From a virus, in the IMG/VR virus record IMGVR_UViG_3300028840_002667, positions 1 through 41,263 of that record: a stretch of 41,263 nucleotides of DNA, one strand, 5' to 3'. The first letter of the stretch is position 1; the number at the start of each line of letters is the position of its first letter. Shown here one piece after another: positions 1-7,625 of the stretch. Both the position numbers and the translations under genes were made by a program. A model generated the notes under the pieces. The model saw only the letters and a list, made by a program, of their open reading frames with translations. It was not told where the DNA came from and did no database searches.

Positions 1-194
1 GTTACCCTTAGCGCGGAGTTTTAGCGTTTTTGGGGTTTTTTGAGGGTTTCACAGTAGAAAAATTGGGGAGAGACGATAATAAATCATACCGAAAAAGTGG
101 CTTGTAACATGATGATTAAATAATGTTTTTTGGATGGCCATTGAGGACCTGGCGGGCCGGTGGGTTTAGAAAAATCGTATGTGAAAAGGTGATT
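1..194. other. Non-coding left edge upstream of terminase
   Basis: This stretch has no supported gene. It is T/G-rich at the left and ends in a clear ribosome-binding site (AAAAGGTG, 184-191) for the terminase small subunit. In lambda-like phages the cos packaging site lies just upstream of the small terminase gene, so this is the natural place to look for one. I cannot identify a cohesive-end site by eye. Confidence 0.4.
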
Positions 195-926
195 ATGGTG
201 GACGGCGATTTGACATTGTTTGATATGGGGGAATACCAGGAACCAGGAAAGGTGAGAAAGCAGCCGGAAACGGAGGCCGAGAAACGTTTACGGGAGCTGG
301 ACGAACTGGAGCAGCTAGACTACGAGAATATGAAACGGCAAATCACCAAGGAAAGGAAACCATTGACGGCCGCCCAGGAAAAGCGGTTAAAACGGTACCG
401 GCGCCAGTATGAGGCCATGACTACTTTACCGGAGCATTTTGTAACGAGTAAAGAGGCGGTGGGTAAGCATTTCGGGAAAACCCGACGATCCATACAGAAC
501 TGGGCCAAGCGCGGCATGCCGGAGGATCCGCGAGGGTATGACCTGGTAGCTATAGGGAAATGGGCCTACAGGGAGGGTCTAATAGTGGACCGGGGATTAA
601 TACCGGGGGATCCCGGCGGAAGCCTCCAGGATACCGGCGGTGGCGATAAGGACGGGGATGGCAGCCTGGCGGATCTACGGACCAGAAATTTGGCTTTGGA
701 TATCGAAAAGAAGGAACGGGAAAAGGCCATAGCCGAGGGCCGGTTACTGGATCGGGAAAAAGAGGAAACTAGGAAAAGGGCGCAGATCGAGGAAATGAAA
801 AAAGTACTTTATTCAATACCGCCCACAGTGGCGCCACAGGTGGCCATGGTGGAACCGAGAGAGGCGGAGGTAATTTTAACCGAGGCGATAGAGGAGGCGT
901 TAGAGTTTTTCGCCAGGGGTTATTGA
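195..926 (+). CDS. Terminase small subunit (Nu1-like)
   Basis: Likely the DNA-recognition subunit of the packaging terminase, which binds cos/pac DNA and recruits the large subunit. The frame is open from 123, but the ATG at 195 follows an AAAAGGTG ribosome-binding site and begins MVDGDLTLF, giving about 243 aa. Residues about 84-110 form a helix-turn-helix (TSKEAVGKHFGKTRRSIQNW), as in the Nu1 family. A charged, helical C-terminal half (EKKEREKAIAEGRLLDREK) looks like the oligomerisation and large-subunit-binding part. Its TGA overlaps the ATG of the GpA-type large terminase by one base, implying coupled translation. The assignment rests on the HTH, the helical tail and the position. Confidence 0.8.
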   Translation: MVDGDLTLFDMGEYQEPGKVRKQPETEAEKRLRELDELEQLDYENMKRQITKERKPLTAAQEKRLKRYRRQYEAMTTLPEHFVTSKEAVGKHFGKTRRSIQNWAKRGMPEDPRGYDLVAIGKWAYREGLIVDRGLIPGDPGGSLQDTGGGDKDGDGSLADLRTRNLALDIEKKEREKAIAEGRLLDREKEETRKRAQIEEMKKVLYSIPPTVAPQVAMVEPREAEVILTEAIEEALEFFARGY

Positions 927-2884
927 TGGCGGATAAAAAATATAAATACATAACCCATATTATACGAGGTAAAACGCCCTGGGAGGCGTACCAGGCGGCG
1001 GCATGGAAACCCAGGGGGCGTATGAAGGTTTCCGAGTGGACGGCCAACAACCGGGTCCTGGACGCCAAAAACTCGGCGGAGCCAGGGCGGTGGAAAAACA
1101 GCCGTACGCCGTACATGATCGAGGTCATGGATACTTTCGGGAATAAACGTATAGAGGAGATCACTTTTATGGGATCCACCCAGGTATCCAAAACAGAAAC
1201 CATGTTCAACATGATGGGCTATACGGTGGACCAGGACCCAGGCCCATTGATGTATGTCAAGGCGAGGGAGGATGATACATTCAGCGACGCCCATAACCGG
1301 TTACGGCCCATGTTTACGGAAAGCGAAGTTTTGATAGATCATGTACCGGGCCAAGCGCCGGAAAAGTTAACCCAAAAAGAATTTCGATTGATACCCTGTA
1401 CTTTTTATTTTGCCGGGAGTAATTCGCCGGCGGCCCTGGCTTCAAAACCGGTGCGCTATTTGTTTTTAGATGAAACCGACAAGTACCCGCGGTTTAGCGG
1501 CCGGGAGGCCTCGCCTATCAAGCTGGCCCGCCACCGGACCAGAACGTACTGGAACCGGAAAATAGTAAAAATTAGTACGCCGACGACAAAGGAAGGATAT
1601 ATACACCAGGAATATTTAAAGAGCGATCAGCGGCGCTATTACGTACCCTGCCCGCATTGTGGCCATTATCAGATATTACTTTTTCACAATATCAAAATAC
1701 CGAAGGATGAACGGGAGCCGGGCCGGATCCGCGAATTACGGATAGCCTGGTACGAGTGCGAGAAGTGTAAAAAGAAAATCCGAGATCACCATAAACACGG
1801 TATGTTAAACCGGGGAAAATGGGTAGGCGACGGCCAAAAGATAAACACCCTGGGCGAGCTTGTGGGCGAGCGGAAAACCGGGAAACATGCCGGGTTTTGG
1901 GTAAACGCCCTGTATAGTCCATGGTTAACCTTTTCTGAAATCATAGCGGAGTTTTTAGAGGCAAAAGACGACGACGCCGACCTGATGGACTTTAAAAATA
2001 GCTGGTTAGCCGAGATATGGGAGGAAAAGGCCGAATACAAGGAAAGCGACCAGGTATTAGCCAATACGGCCGATTATACGCCCGGCGAGGTACCGGAGGG
2101 CGCCGTAGTTTTAACGGCCGGTATCGACGTACAAAAGTATTATGTCTATTACGTTATACGGGCCTGGGGCGCCAACCTCCGGAGCTGGTTAATAGACGAG
2201 GGGGAGCTGGATAGCGAGCCGGAGGACGGCCTGGACGCGGTAAAGGAAAACATAATGGGTAAGCAGTTTAACCAGGGCGAAAACGGTAACGGTAGAAAGC
2301 TGGGGATAGCATTAGCCAACATAGACAGCGGTTACCGTACGAGCGAGGTATACGGATTTGTGAGCCTATACCCGCGTACGCGGGCCGTTAAAGGGGCCTC
2401 CAGAAAACCGATACGGCCCTATGTATCAAATATCATCGACGTACACCCGGTTACCGGCCAGCGGCTAAAAAGGGGCGTACGGGTATGGACGTTGGATACC
2501 GAGTTTTTCAAGGATTTCATATTCCGGCGTATGGGCCTGGACCCGGACCATGAGCGGGGATGGCATGTACACGGCGATATAACCCTGGACTACGCAGACC
2601 AAATAACGAGCGAGCATAAAATAACGGTACGCCGGGGCCGGAGCGAGTGGGAGGAATGGCAACCAAAAACCAAGGGTGCAAAAAATCATTTATGGGATTG
2701 CGAGGTATACGCAGCGGCCGCCGCCCATATGCTCAAACATAATATTAACGTGCTGGTGAAACAGTTGGAATCCCAGCCGCCGGGCGCCCGCCCGGATCCC
2801 GGCCAGGCCGGGCAAAATGAAAACTGGGTAACGCGGAGGGTACAGGCCTCCGGCGGCGGTAGTTGGATCAATAGGGGGAATTAA
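926..2884 (+). CDS. Terminase large subunit (GpA family)
   Basis: ATPase-nuclease motor that cuts concatemeric DNA and pumps it into the prohead. The 652-aa length fits phage lambda gpA-type terminases. A Walker A-like segment GSTQVSKTE lies at about residues 82-90 and a Walker B-like segment YLFLDETD at about 177-184. A zinc-ribbon-like pair follows, CPHCG near 241 and CEKC near 277. The C-terminal half, starting around AGIDVQ, is the RNase H-fold nuclease region. The ATG at 926 overlaps the stop of the small subunit (TGATG), and a TTG codon just before it is less likely. The downstream gene again overlaps by one base. The protein is intact. Confidence 0.93.
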   Translation: MADKKYKYITHIIRGKTPWEAYQAAAWKPRGRMKVSEWTANNRVLDAKNSAEPGRWKNSRTPYMIEVMDTFGNKRIEEITFMGSTQVSKTETMFNMMGYTVDQDPGPLMYVKAREDDTFSDAHNRLRPMFTESEVLIDHVPGQAPEKLTQKEFRLIPCTFYFAGSNSPAALASKPVRYLFLDETDKYPRFSGREASPIKLARHRTRTYWNRKIVKISTPTTKEGYIHQEYLKSDQRRYYVPCPHCGHYQILLFHNIKIPKDEREPGRIRELRIAWYECEKCKKKIRDHHKHGMLNRGKWVGDGQKINTLGELVGERKTGKHAGFWVNALYSPWLTFSEIIAEFLEAKDDDADLMDFKNSWLAEIWEEKAEYKESDQVLANTADYTPGEVPEGAVVLTAGIDVQKYYVYYVIRAWGANLRSWLIDEGELDSEPEDGLDAVKENIMGKQFNQGENGNGRKLGIALANIDSGYRTSEVYGFVSLYPRTRAVKGASRKPIRPYVSNIIDVHPVTGQRLKRGVRVWTLDTEFFKDFIFRRMGLDPDHERGWHVHGDITLDYADQITSEHKITVRRGRSEWEEWQPKTKGAKNHLWDCEVYAAAAAHMLKHNINVLVKQLESQPPGARPDPGQAGQNENWVTRRVQASGGGSWINRGN

Positions 2885-3393
2885 TGGGCAAACAAAAATC
2901 ATTATTCATGGACGGGGGGGCGCTGTTTTCAAAGTGTAGGCGGTACCGGTATGTACTCCGGAGGACCTGGAGCGGTAACCCGGAGTACTGTATGTTTATC
3001 GGTTTAAATCCGAGTACGGCGGACGCCGAGATGGACGATAACACCATACGGCGCTGTATCCGCTACGCCCAGGCCTGGGGCTACAGCGGTATGTTTATGG
3101 TGAACCTATTCGCCTATCGGGCCACGGATCCGGCCGATATGATGGCGGCCGAGGATCCCGTAGGGCCGGAAAACGACTACCATATTAAGAGGATGGCCGC
3201 GAAATCTAAAGAAATCATAGCGGCTTGGGGAAACCATGGCGCCTACCTGGACCGGGACCAGGCTATTCTTAACATGGGTTTTGACCTCCGGGTACTGGGG
3301 TTAACCGGCCAGGACCAGCCGGTACACCCGCTATACCAGCCAAAGGACGCATTACCGGTGCATTTCGATTACCGGGATTATAAAAAGGGTTAG
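2884..3393 (+). CDS. DUF1643 family protein
   Basis: 169-aa protein with the DUF1643 signature: a short N-terminal strand region, then FIGLNPSTAD and DDNTIRRC at about residues 39-60, and MVNLFAYRATDP near 80-90. The family is common in phages and scattered in bacteria, and its biochemical role is not known to me. It follows the large terminase with a one-base TAATG overlap, so it is probably co-translated with the packaging genes. Nothing in the sequence shows a catalytic mechanism. The family call is good, and function is left open. Confidence 0.8.
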   Translation: MGKQKSLFMDGGALFSKCRRYRYVLRRTWSGNPEYCMFIGLNPSTADAEMDDNTIRRCIRYAQAWGYSGMFMVNLFAYRATDPADMMAAEDPVGPENDYHIKRMAAKSKEIIAAWGNHGAYLDRDQAILNMGFDLRVLGLTGQDQPVHPLYQPKDALPVHFDYRDYKKG

Positions 3394-3413
3394 TTAAATT
3401 GAGTTAAAGTAAA

Positions 3414-3424
3414 GTCACTGTGAC
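3414..3424. promoter_or_regulatory. Perfect palindrome upstream of the ParB-like gene
   Basis: GTCACTGTGAC is a 5-1-5 perfect dyad in the 76-bp AT-rich gap between the DUF1643 and ParB-like genes. It sits about 45 bp before the ParB-like start codon, a plausible position for an operator or a ParB-type binding site. No convincing -35/-10 pair was found with it. Function is inferred from symmetry and position only. Confidence 0.35.
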
Positions 3425-3469
3425 ATTAATTTATCTTAATAAGTCAAAGGAAAGGGAGGTAAAGCGGTT

Positions 3470-5278
3470 ATGAGCGAGGAGTATAGGGAATTGAAGGTAA
3501 CGGAGATAGAGGCCAGCCCGTTAAATCCCCGTAAGGAATTCGACGGGGAGGGCTACGAGGAGTTTAAACAATCGGTAAAGGAAAAAGGGATAGTACAGCC
3601 CGTACTCGTACGGCCGAAACCAAAAGGCAAGGGTTACGAACTGGTGGCCGGGGAACGGCGGCATAGGGCGGTATGTGACCTGGCCGAGGGGAACGGCGAC
3701 GTAAAGGCGGCCACCATACCGGCCATCATACGCGATTTAGACGACGACGCGGCGCTAGAAATCATGTTGATAGAAAACCTACAGCGTAAGAATTTAACGC
3801 CGCTAGAGGAAGCCGAGGGCTTTAAATCGTACATTGATAAGAAGGGCAAGGGAGGTCTCCGGGCGCTATCGGAAAAGACCGGCGTAGACCAGCGATACAT
3901 ACGTCGGCGTATTGCTATCCTGGAATTACCCAAAACGATCTTGAAACAATGGGATAAGGGCAACCTCCGCCACGGCCACCTAAAGGAACTGCTAAAGGTC
4001 CCCGACAAGAAAGAGCGTAACGAACTGGCCAAGTGGGCGGCCGATTTCAAGGGCGCCCTACCCGTACGCGAGTTGGCCGAGCATGTACAGGAAAACGCCA
4101 TAGACCTGGCCGGGGCCTTATTCGATGTAGAAAAAGTATGTGTTAACAGCGGGTGTAATCATAGATCCGATTACCAAATTGAAACCATGGGCCTAAAGGG
4201 TACGCCATCTAACCATTGCTTGCATAAGAAGTGTTTTAAGCAGAAACAAAATAACTGGTTACTGAGTAATTGGAAATCGACGCCCTACCGCAAAGGCCAC
4301 AAGACAAACGGTTTTCGGTTTAACGAGGATGTAGAATACTTTCAGTGGGAACGCATAGACCGGCGGCATAAGGCCTGTAAGGATTGCAAGGATTTTGTAA
4401 CCCTGTTAGGGCTGGATGGGGACGTAAGATACGGCAAGGTGTGTATTGGGGATGAAGAATGCTATAACAAGTACTATAAATGGGGAGAGCCGAAAGAGGA
4501 TAAAAAGAAAAAGGAGGCCGGGGAAAAGAAAACGGAAAACCGGGCGCCGGGGGAGCCTCGCGTATCCTGGCATGGGGAGCATTTCCGGGAGGCCTTTTAT
4601 CAGGAAATACTACCCGGCCGCCTCCAGGATGTACCGGCAGACGACGTAAAGGCGGCCCGTATGGCTTTGTTCAGCCTGGTTATCTCAAATCATGATGTAC
4701 TAGACTGGTTTTCAGAGTGGGGTGAAAATGAGGATATATTACATGAGGAAACGCCGTATTATAGCCGGTATTTGGAATATACAGAGGCATGGGAAAAAAT
4801 ACTCTACATGGACCGGACCACGACCCTGGAGGCATTAAAACAGGCCTCGGCCAGGGTAGTAATGCAGGGCCAGACCGGGGAGGCCTCCAGGAGCGCGATA
4901 GCGGCCCATATCGGCGTATCGCTAGAAAAGGACTGGCGAATAACGGCCGAGTATTTGGAAAAGAAAACCAAGGCGAAAATAATCGAAATAGGCGAGCAGT
5001 TTAAAATATTTCGGGATGAAAAGGTAAAGGAATATTGCGCCAGTGAGCTGTTAAAGGAACCGGGGAAATACAAAAACTTTAAAAAGCCGGAGCTGGTAAA
5101 GGTGTTTTTGGAGAGCGGCGTGAATTTAGCCGGCGTAGTGCCGGTGGAGATCCTGAACGTGAAACGGCCGGCGGGGCCGGAGCTTGTTAACGTACTGGCC
5201 GGGGAAGATTTCGACGGGCCGGACCTGGCCAGCCTGGGGGATCCGGGCGAGGCGGCGGAGGCCTCTATAGAGGCGTAA
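3470..5278 (+). CDS. Large orphan ParB-like protein with cysteine-rich middle
   Basis: 602-aa protein. Residues about 5-110 are a ParB/Spo0J N-terminal domain with the nucleotide-binding box GERRHRA (about 61-67) and IENLQRKNLTPLEEA. Residues about 120-150 are the ParB helix-turn-helix (LSEKTGVDQRYIRRRIAIL). Residues about 223-340 contain two clusters of Cys and His (CVNSGCNH, then CKDCKD with later Cys), suggesting metal binding. The C-terminal 250 residues are not recognised. The start follows a very strong AAAGGGAGGT site. There is no ParA partner nearby, so classical partitioning is doubtful. It may act as a DNA-binding regulator, nuclease or DNA organiser. It lies between the packaging and head genes. 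Confidence 0.8.
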   Translation: MSEEYRELKVTEIEASPLNPRKEFDGEGYEEFKQSVKEKGIVQPVLVRPKPKGKGYELVAGERRHRAVCDLAEGNGDVKAATIPAIIRDLDDDAALEIMLIENLQRKNLTPLEEAEGFKSYIDKKGKGGLRALSEKTGVDQRYIRRRIAILELPKTILKQWDKGNLRHGHLKELLKVPDKKERNELAKWAADFKGALPVRELAEHVQENAIDLAGALFDVEKVCVNSGCNHRSDYQIETMGLKGTPSNHCLHKKCFKQKQNNWLLSNWKSTPYRKGHKTNGFRFNEDVEYFQWERIDRRHKACKDCKDFVTLLGLDGDVRYGKVCIGDEECYNKYYKWGEPKEDKKKKEAGEKKTENRAPGEPRVSWHGEHFREAFYQEILPGRLQDVPADDVKAARMALFSLVISNHDVLDWFSEWGENEDILHEETPYYSRYLEYTEAWEKILYMDRTTTLEALKQASARVVMQGQTGEASRSAIAAHIGVSLEKDWRITAEYLEKKTKAKIIEIGEQFKIFRDEKVKEYCASELLKEPGKYKNFKKPELVKVFLESGVNLAGVVPVEILNVKRPAGPELVNVLAGEDFDGPDLASLGDPGEAAEASIEA

Positions 5279-5285
5279 AGAGCGT

Positions 5286-5525
5286 ATGGCCTGGTTAGAG
5301 CGGAAAGAGGGCTGGATATCGCGGGGAGAGAAAACGCGGCGTATGGTAGGCGAGCGGGTGTATAGTGTGGCGCAGGTAGCCGAAATGCTGGCCGTATCCC
5401 GTAATACCATTTACAAGTACCTGGATAACGCAATAATCCCGCCGGATGCCTGGTTTAGGCTACCCAGCGGCTATATCCGGATCCGCGAGGCGGCGGTAAT
5501 GAGAATAAAATCCGGCCGAATTTAA
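5286..5525 (+). CDS. Small excisionase/MerR-type HTH protein
   Basis: 79-aa protein with a winged-helix, excisionase-type DNA-binding domain at about residues 20-65 (YSVAQVAEMLAVSRNTIYKY, then GYIRIREAAVMR). The first 20 residues are basic and may be an extension. It begins eight bases after the ParB-like stop. Directly downstream lie four tandem 10-bp repeats and a promoter, the likely target of this protein or of the ParB-like protein. Because an integrase with its own small HTH partner lies at 37.2 kb, this one is more likely a late-gene regulator than the excisionase. That role is inference. Confidence 0.75.
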   Translation: MAWLERKEGWISRGEKTRRMVGERVYSVAQVAEMLAVSRNTIYKYLDNAIIPPDAWFRLPSGYIRIREAAVMRIKSGRI

Positions 5526-5554
5526 CATAAACAAACAATATTAAAGTTAGAAGT

Positions 5555-5594
5555 GTACCAAACCGTACCAAACCGTACCAAACCGTACAAAACT
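5555..5594. repeat. Four tandem 10-bp iterons
   Basis: GTACCAAACC occurs at 5555-5564, 5565-5574 and 5575-5584, followed by a variant GTACAAAACT at 5585-5594. A 10-bp period places each unit on the same face of the helix, typical of cooperative protein binding. The array ends 14 bp upstream of a sigma70-like -35 box and 30 bp after a gene for a small HTH protein. Confidence 0.85.
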
Positions 5595-5607
5595 GAAATG
5601 TAGTTGA

Positions 5608-5637
5608 TTGACTTTTTTTCTGGCGGCTGGGGATAAT
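5608..5637 (+). promoter_or_regulatory. Candidate sigma70-type promoter
   Basis: TTGACT (5608-5613), an 18-bp spacer and GATAAT (5632-5637). The iterons just upstream are where an activator or repressor would bind. Transcription would run through about 100 nt of leader into the hairpins at 5720-5776. It is a prediction by consensus only. Confidence 0.55.
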
Positions 5638-5719
5638 TGCCCGTATCCTCGTAACCGCGATTTATTATTAACCCTCTAACCATTTTTAACTACTATTTCA
5701 TTCTCACAATTTTAACCCA

Positions 5720-5776
5720 GCCCAGGGGACCTGGGCGGGCCGGTACGGGGATACTCGTACCGGCCTTTTCTTTTTT
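5720..5776 (+). terminator. Tandem hairpin intrinsic terminator before the head genes
   Basis: Two stems lie back to back. GCCCAGG/CCTGGGC (5720-5736) has a three-base loop. GGCCGGTACG/CGTACCGGCC (5738-5765) is a perfect 10-bp stem, followed by a T-rich run TTTTCTTTTTT (5766-5776). This is a strong rho-independent terminator. It ends only 17 bases before the gpW-like start codon, and the ribosome-binding site GGGAGCGAG follows at once. Head genes can therefore only be reached by read-through or antitermination from upstream. Confidence 0.88.
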
Positions 5777-5793
5777 GGGAGCGAGCTACCTAT

Positions 5794-6024
5794 ATGGCGT
5801 ATGACTCACGAGCAACACTGGTAACGAGGTTAACCACTGTGCGGGCCGCCTTGGATAAGGCGCGGAACGCTATACGGTATACGACAGGCGGCGGTATGAG
5901 CCTCCAGCGGGATATCGACGCCCTAATAAAAGAGGAAAAATGGGTACTGGATCAGATAGCGAAAATAGACGCCGCCACTTACGGCGGCATATGGAATAAG
6001 GCGCAATTCAAGAGGCCTGTATGA
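5794..6024 (+). CDS. gpW-like small head protein
   Basis: 76-aa protein, mostly helical (RLTTVRAALDKARNAIRY, then ALIKEEKWVLDQIAKID), placed directly before the portal gene. This is the position and size of lambda gpW, a head-tail joining protein that plugs the portal after packaging. The start follows GGGAGCGAG, and the TGA overlaps the portal ATG. Sequence similarity to gpW itself is not obvious, so the call rests on size, predicted helices and synteny. It could instead belong to another small phage head family. Confidence 0.65.
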   Translation: MAYDSRATLVTRLTTVRAALDKARNAIRYTTGGGMSLQRDIDALIKEEKWVLDQIAKIDAATYGGIWNKAQFKRPV

Positions 6025-7598
6025 TGAATGATGAGAGAGCCTTAATGCGAGCGGGGCGCCGCCCGGCGCCGTCCTGGTGGCCGAGACCTACGCGATTTGA
6101 AAAATTCATGGTGAAAATAGCGCCTAAATATGCCGTAACACGATACCGGGCTAGGGCCGCCCTGGAGCTGGCCCGGTACCGGGGCGCCGATCAGACCCGG
6201 CTACGGGCCGACTGGATTATATCACAGGACCGGGCGACGCCGGGTAGCTGGGAATTAAATACCCTCCGGAAGCGATCACGGGACCTGAACCGGAATGATG
6301 CAGTAGCCAGCGGCGCTACCGAAACCATGGCCATGAATATTATCGGCCAGGGCCTCCGCCCACAGGCGAGGATACGGGCGGAGTACCTGGGTATTTCCCA
6401 GGAGCGGGCCGCTGAGATACAGCGCCAGGCCGAAACGGTATGGGATAGCTGGACGCCGAACGCCGACGCTGCTAACCGGTTGGATTTTTCGGAAATTCAA
6501 TTTGTGGCATTACGCAAGATCATAGAGGACGGCGAGACGATAGCCATACCTGTCATGGCTACCGAAAAGTGGCGGCCTATCAAGCGGGCAATCGAATTAA
6601 TCGAAAGTGACAGGCTGGGAAGTATGAAGGGAAAGGACTTTACGGCAAACGATACAGGCATAGAGGTGGGCGATAGGGGTCAGCCCGTAAAATATCATAT
6701 TACCCGCAAGGATCCGGCAAAACCCGGCGTATTGGATGAAACGGTTATAAATGCAAGGGACAGCCGGGGCCGCCTTAAAATTCTACACGTTTTCCCGACG
6801 AAAAGGCCGGGACAGTTACGCGGGATCCCTTATTTTGCGCCGGTACTGACGCATTTTAAAGACCTTGCCGACTACATGGAGGCCGAGGTAGTGGCGGCCA
6901 GGGTGGCGGCATGCCTCGCAGTGTTTATCACTAAAGAGGGCGCCTTTGACATGGCCACCGGGGCGGCTACCTCTGCGGAGAGCAGCACGAGCCACCGGGT
7001 ACAGGGGATCGAGCCGGGCCTGGTGGGTTACCTGGAGCCGGGCGAGAATATTAATGTTGTGGATCCCAAAAGGCCGGGCGATAGCTTTGAGCCGTTTATA
7101 GAGGGCCTGTTACGCATGATCGGTATGGCCCTGGGGATCCCCTATGAGGTACTGGCCAAGGATTTCAGCAAGACCAATTATTCCAGCGCCAGGGCCGCCC
7201 TGTTAGAGGGCCGCCGGATGTTTACGACCTGGCGGAGCTGGTTTAGCCGCCGGTTTTGCCAGGTGATATATGATTTGGTACTGGAGGAGGCCTTTTTACG
7301 GGGCCATTTCGACGTACCGGAGTTTTATAAATACAGGGCCGAGTATACGAGGACGGTATGGATCGGCGGGAGCTGGGGCTGGGTGGATCCCGTTAAAGAA
7401 GTGGAGGCCTCCAGGAAAGCGATTGATTATGGCTTATCTACCCTGGCCGAGGAGGCCGCCGGGCAGGGCCGCGATTGGGAAGAGATCATAGACCAGCAAG
7501 CACGGGAGTACGAACGGGCGGAAAACAAGGGCGTACCCATAATGAGAAGTAACAAACAGGATGACGGGACCTACGGCCAGGACAAAACGGCCCAGTAG
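6021..7598 (+). CDS. Portal protein (lambda gpB-type)
   Basis: 525-aa portal protein forming the dodecameric DNA channel at one capsid vertex. The N-terminal half carries the lambda-portal pattern (RARAALELARYRGADQTR, SRDLNRNDAVASGATE, NIIGQGL). The middle holds HVFPTKRPGQLRGIPYFAPV, and the later part has FEPFIEGLLRMIGMALGIPYEV followed by DFSKTNYSSARAALLEG, all typical of this family. Two ATG codons at 6021 and 6024 are possible, and the first overlaps the upstream stop. It is full length and followed by the protease gene after 27 bases. Confidence 0.93.
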   Translation: MMNDERALMRAGRRPAPSWWPRPTRFEKFMVKIAPKYAVTRYRARAALELARYRGADQTRLRADWIISQDRATPGSWELNTLRKRSRDLNRNDAVASGATETMAMNIIGQGLRPQARIRAEYLGISQERAAEIQRQAETVWDSWTPNADAANRLDFSEIQFVALRKIIEDGETIAIPVMATEKWRPIKRAIELIESDRLGSMKGKDFTANDTGIEVGDRGQPVKYHITRKDPAKPGVLDETVINARDSRGRLKILHVFPTKRPGQLRGIPYFAPVLTHFKDLADYMEAEVVAARVAACLAVFITKEGAFDMATGAATSAESSTSHRVQGIEPGLVGYLEPGENINVVDPKRPGDSFEPFIEGLLRMIGMALGIPYEVLAKDFSKTNYSSARAALLEGRRMFTTWRSWFSRRFCQVIYDLVLEEAFLRGHFDVPEFYKYRAEYTRTVWIGGSWGWVDPVKEVEASRKAIDYGLSTLAEEAAGQGRDWEEIIDQQAREYERAENKGVPIMRSNKQDDGTYGQDKTAQ

Positions 7599-7625
7599 AA
7601 TACTAATTCATGGAGGGTAAGAGCA

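Noticed and set aside
1-194. cos site upstream of terminase
   Set aside because: The position is right, but no cohesive-end-like dyad or R-site repeats could be identified by eye, so no feature was called.
123-194. N-terminal extension of the small terminase from 123
   Set aside because: The extra 24 residues have no ribosome-binding site and are unlike the family; the ATG at 195 has a good one.
4804-5433. Minus-strand open frame of 209 codons at the end of the ParB-like gene
   Set aside because: It lies opposite a well-supported gene, has no ribosome-binding site, and its Ser/Thr-rich product has no recognisable motif.
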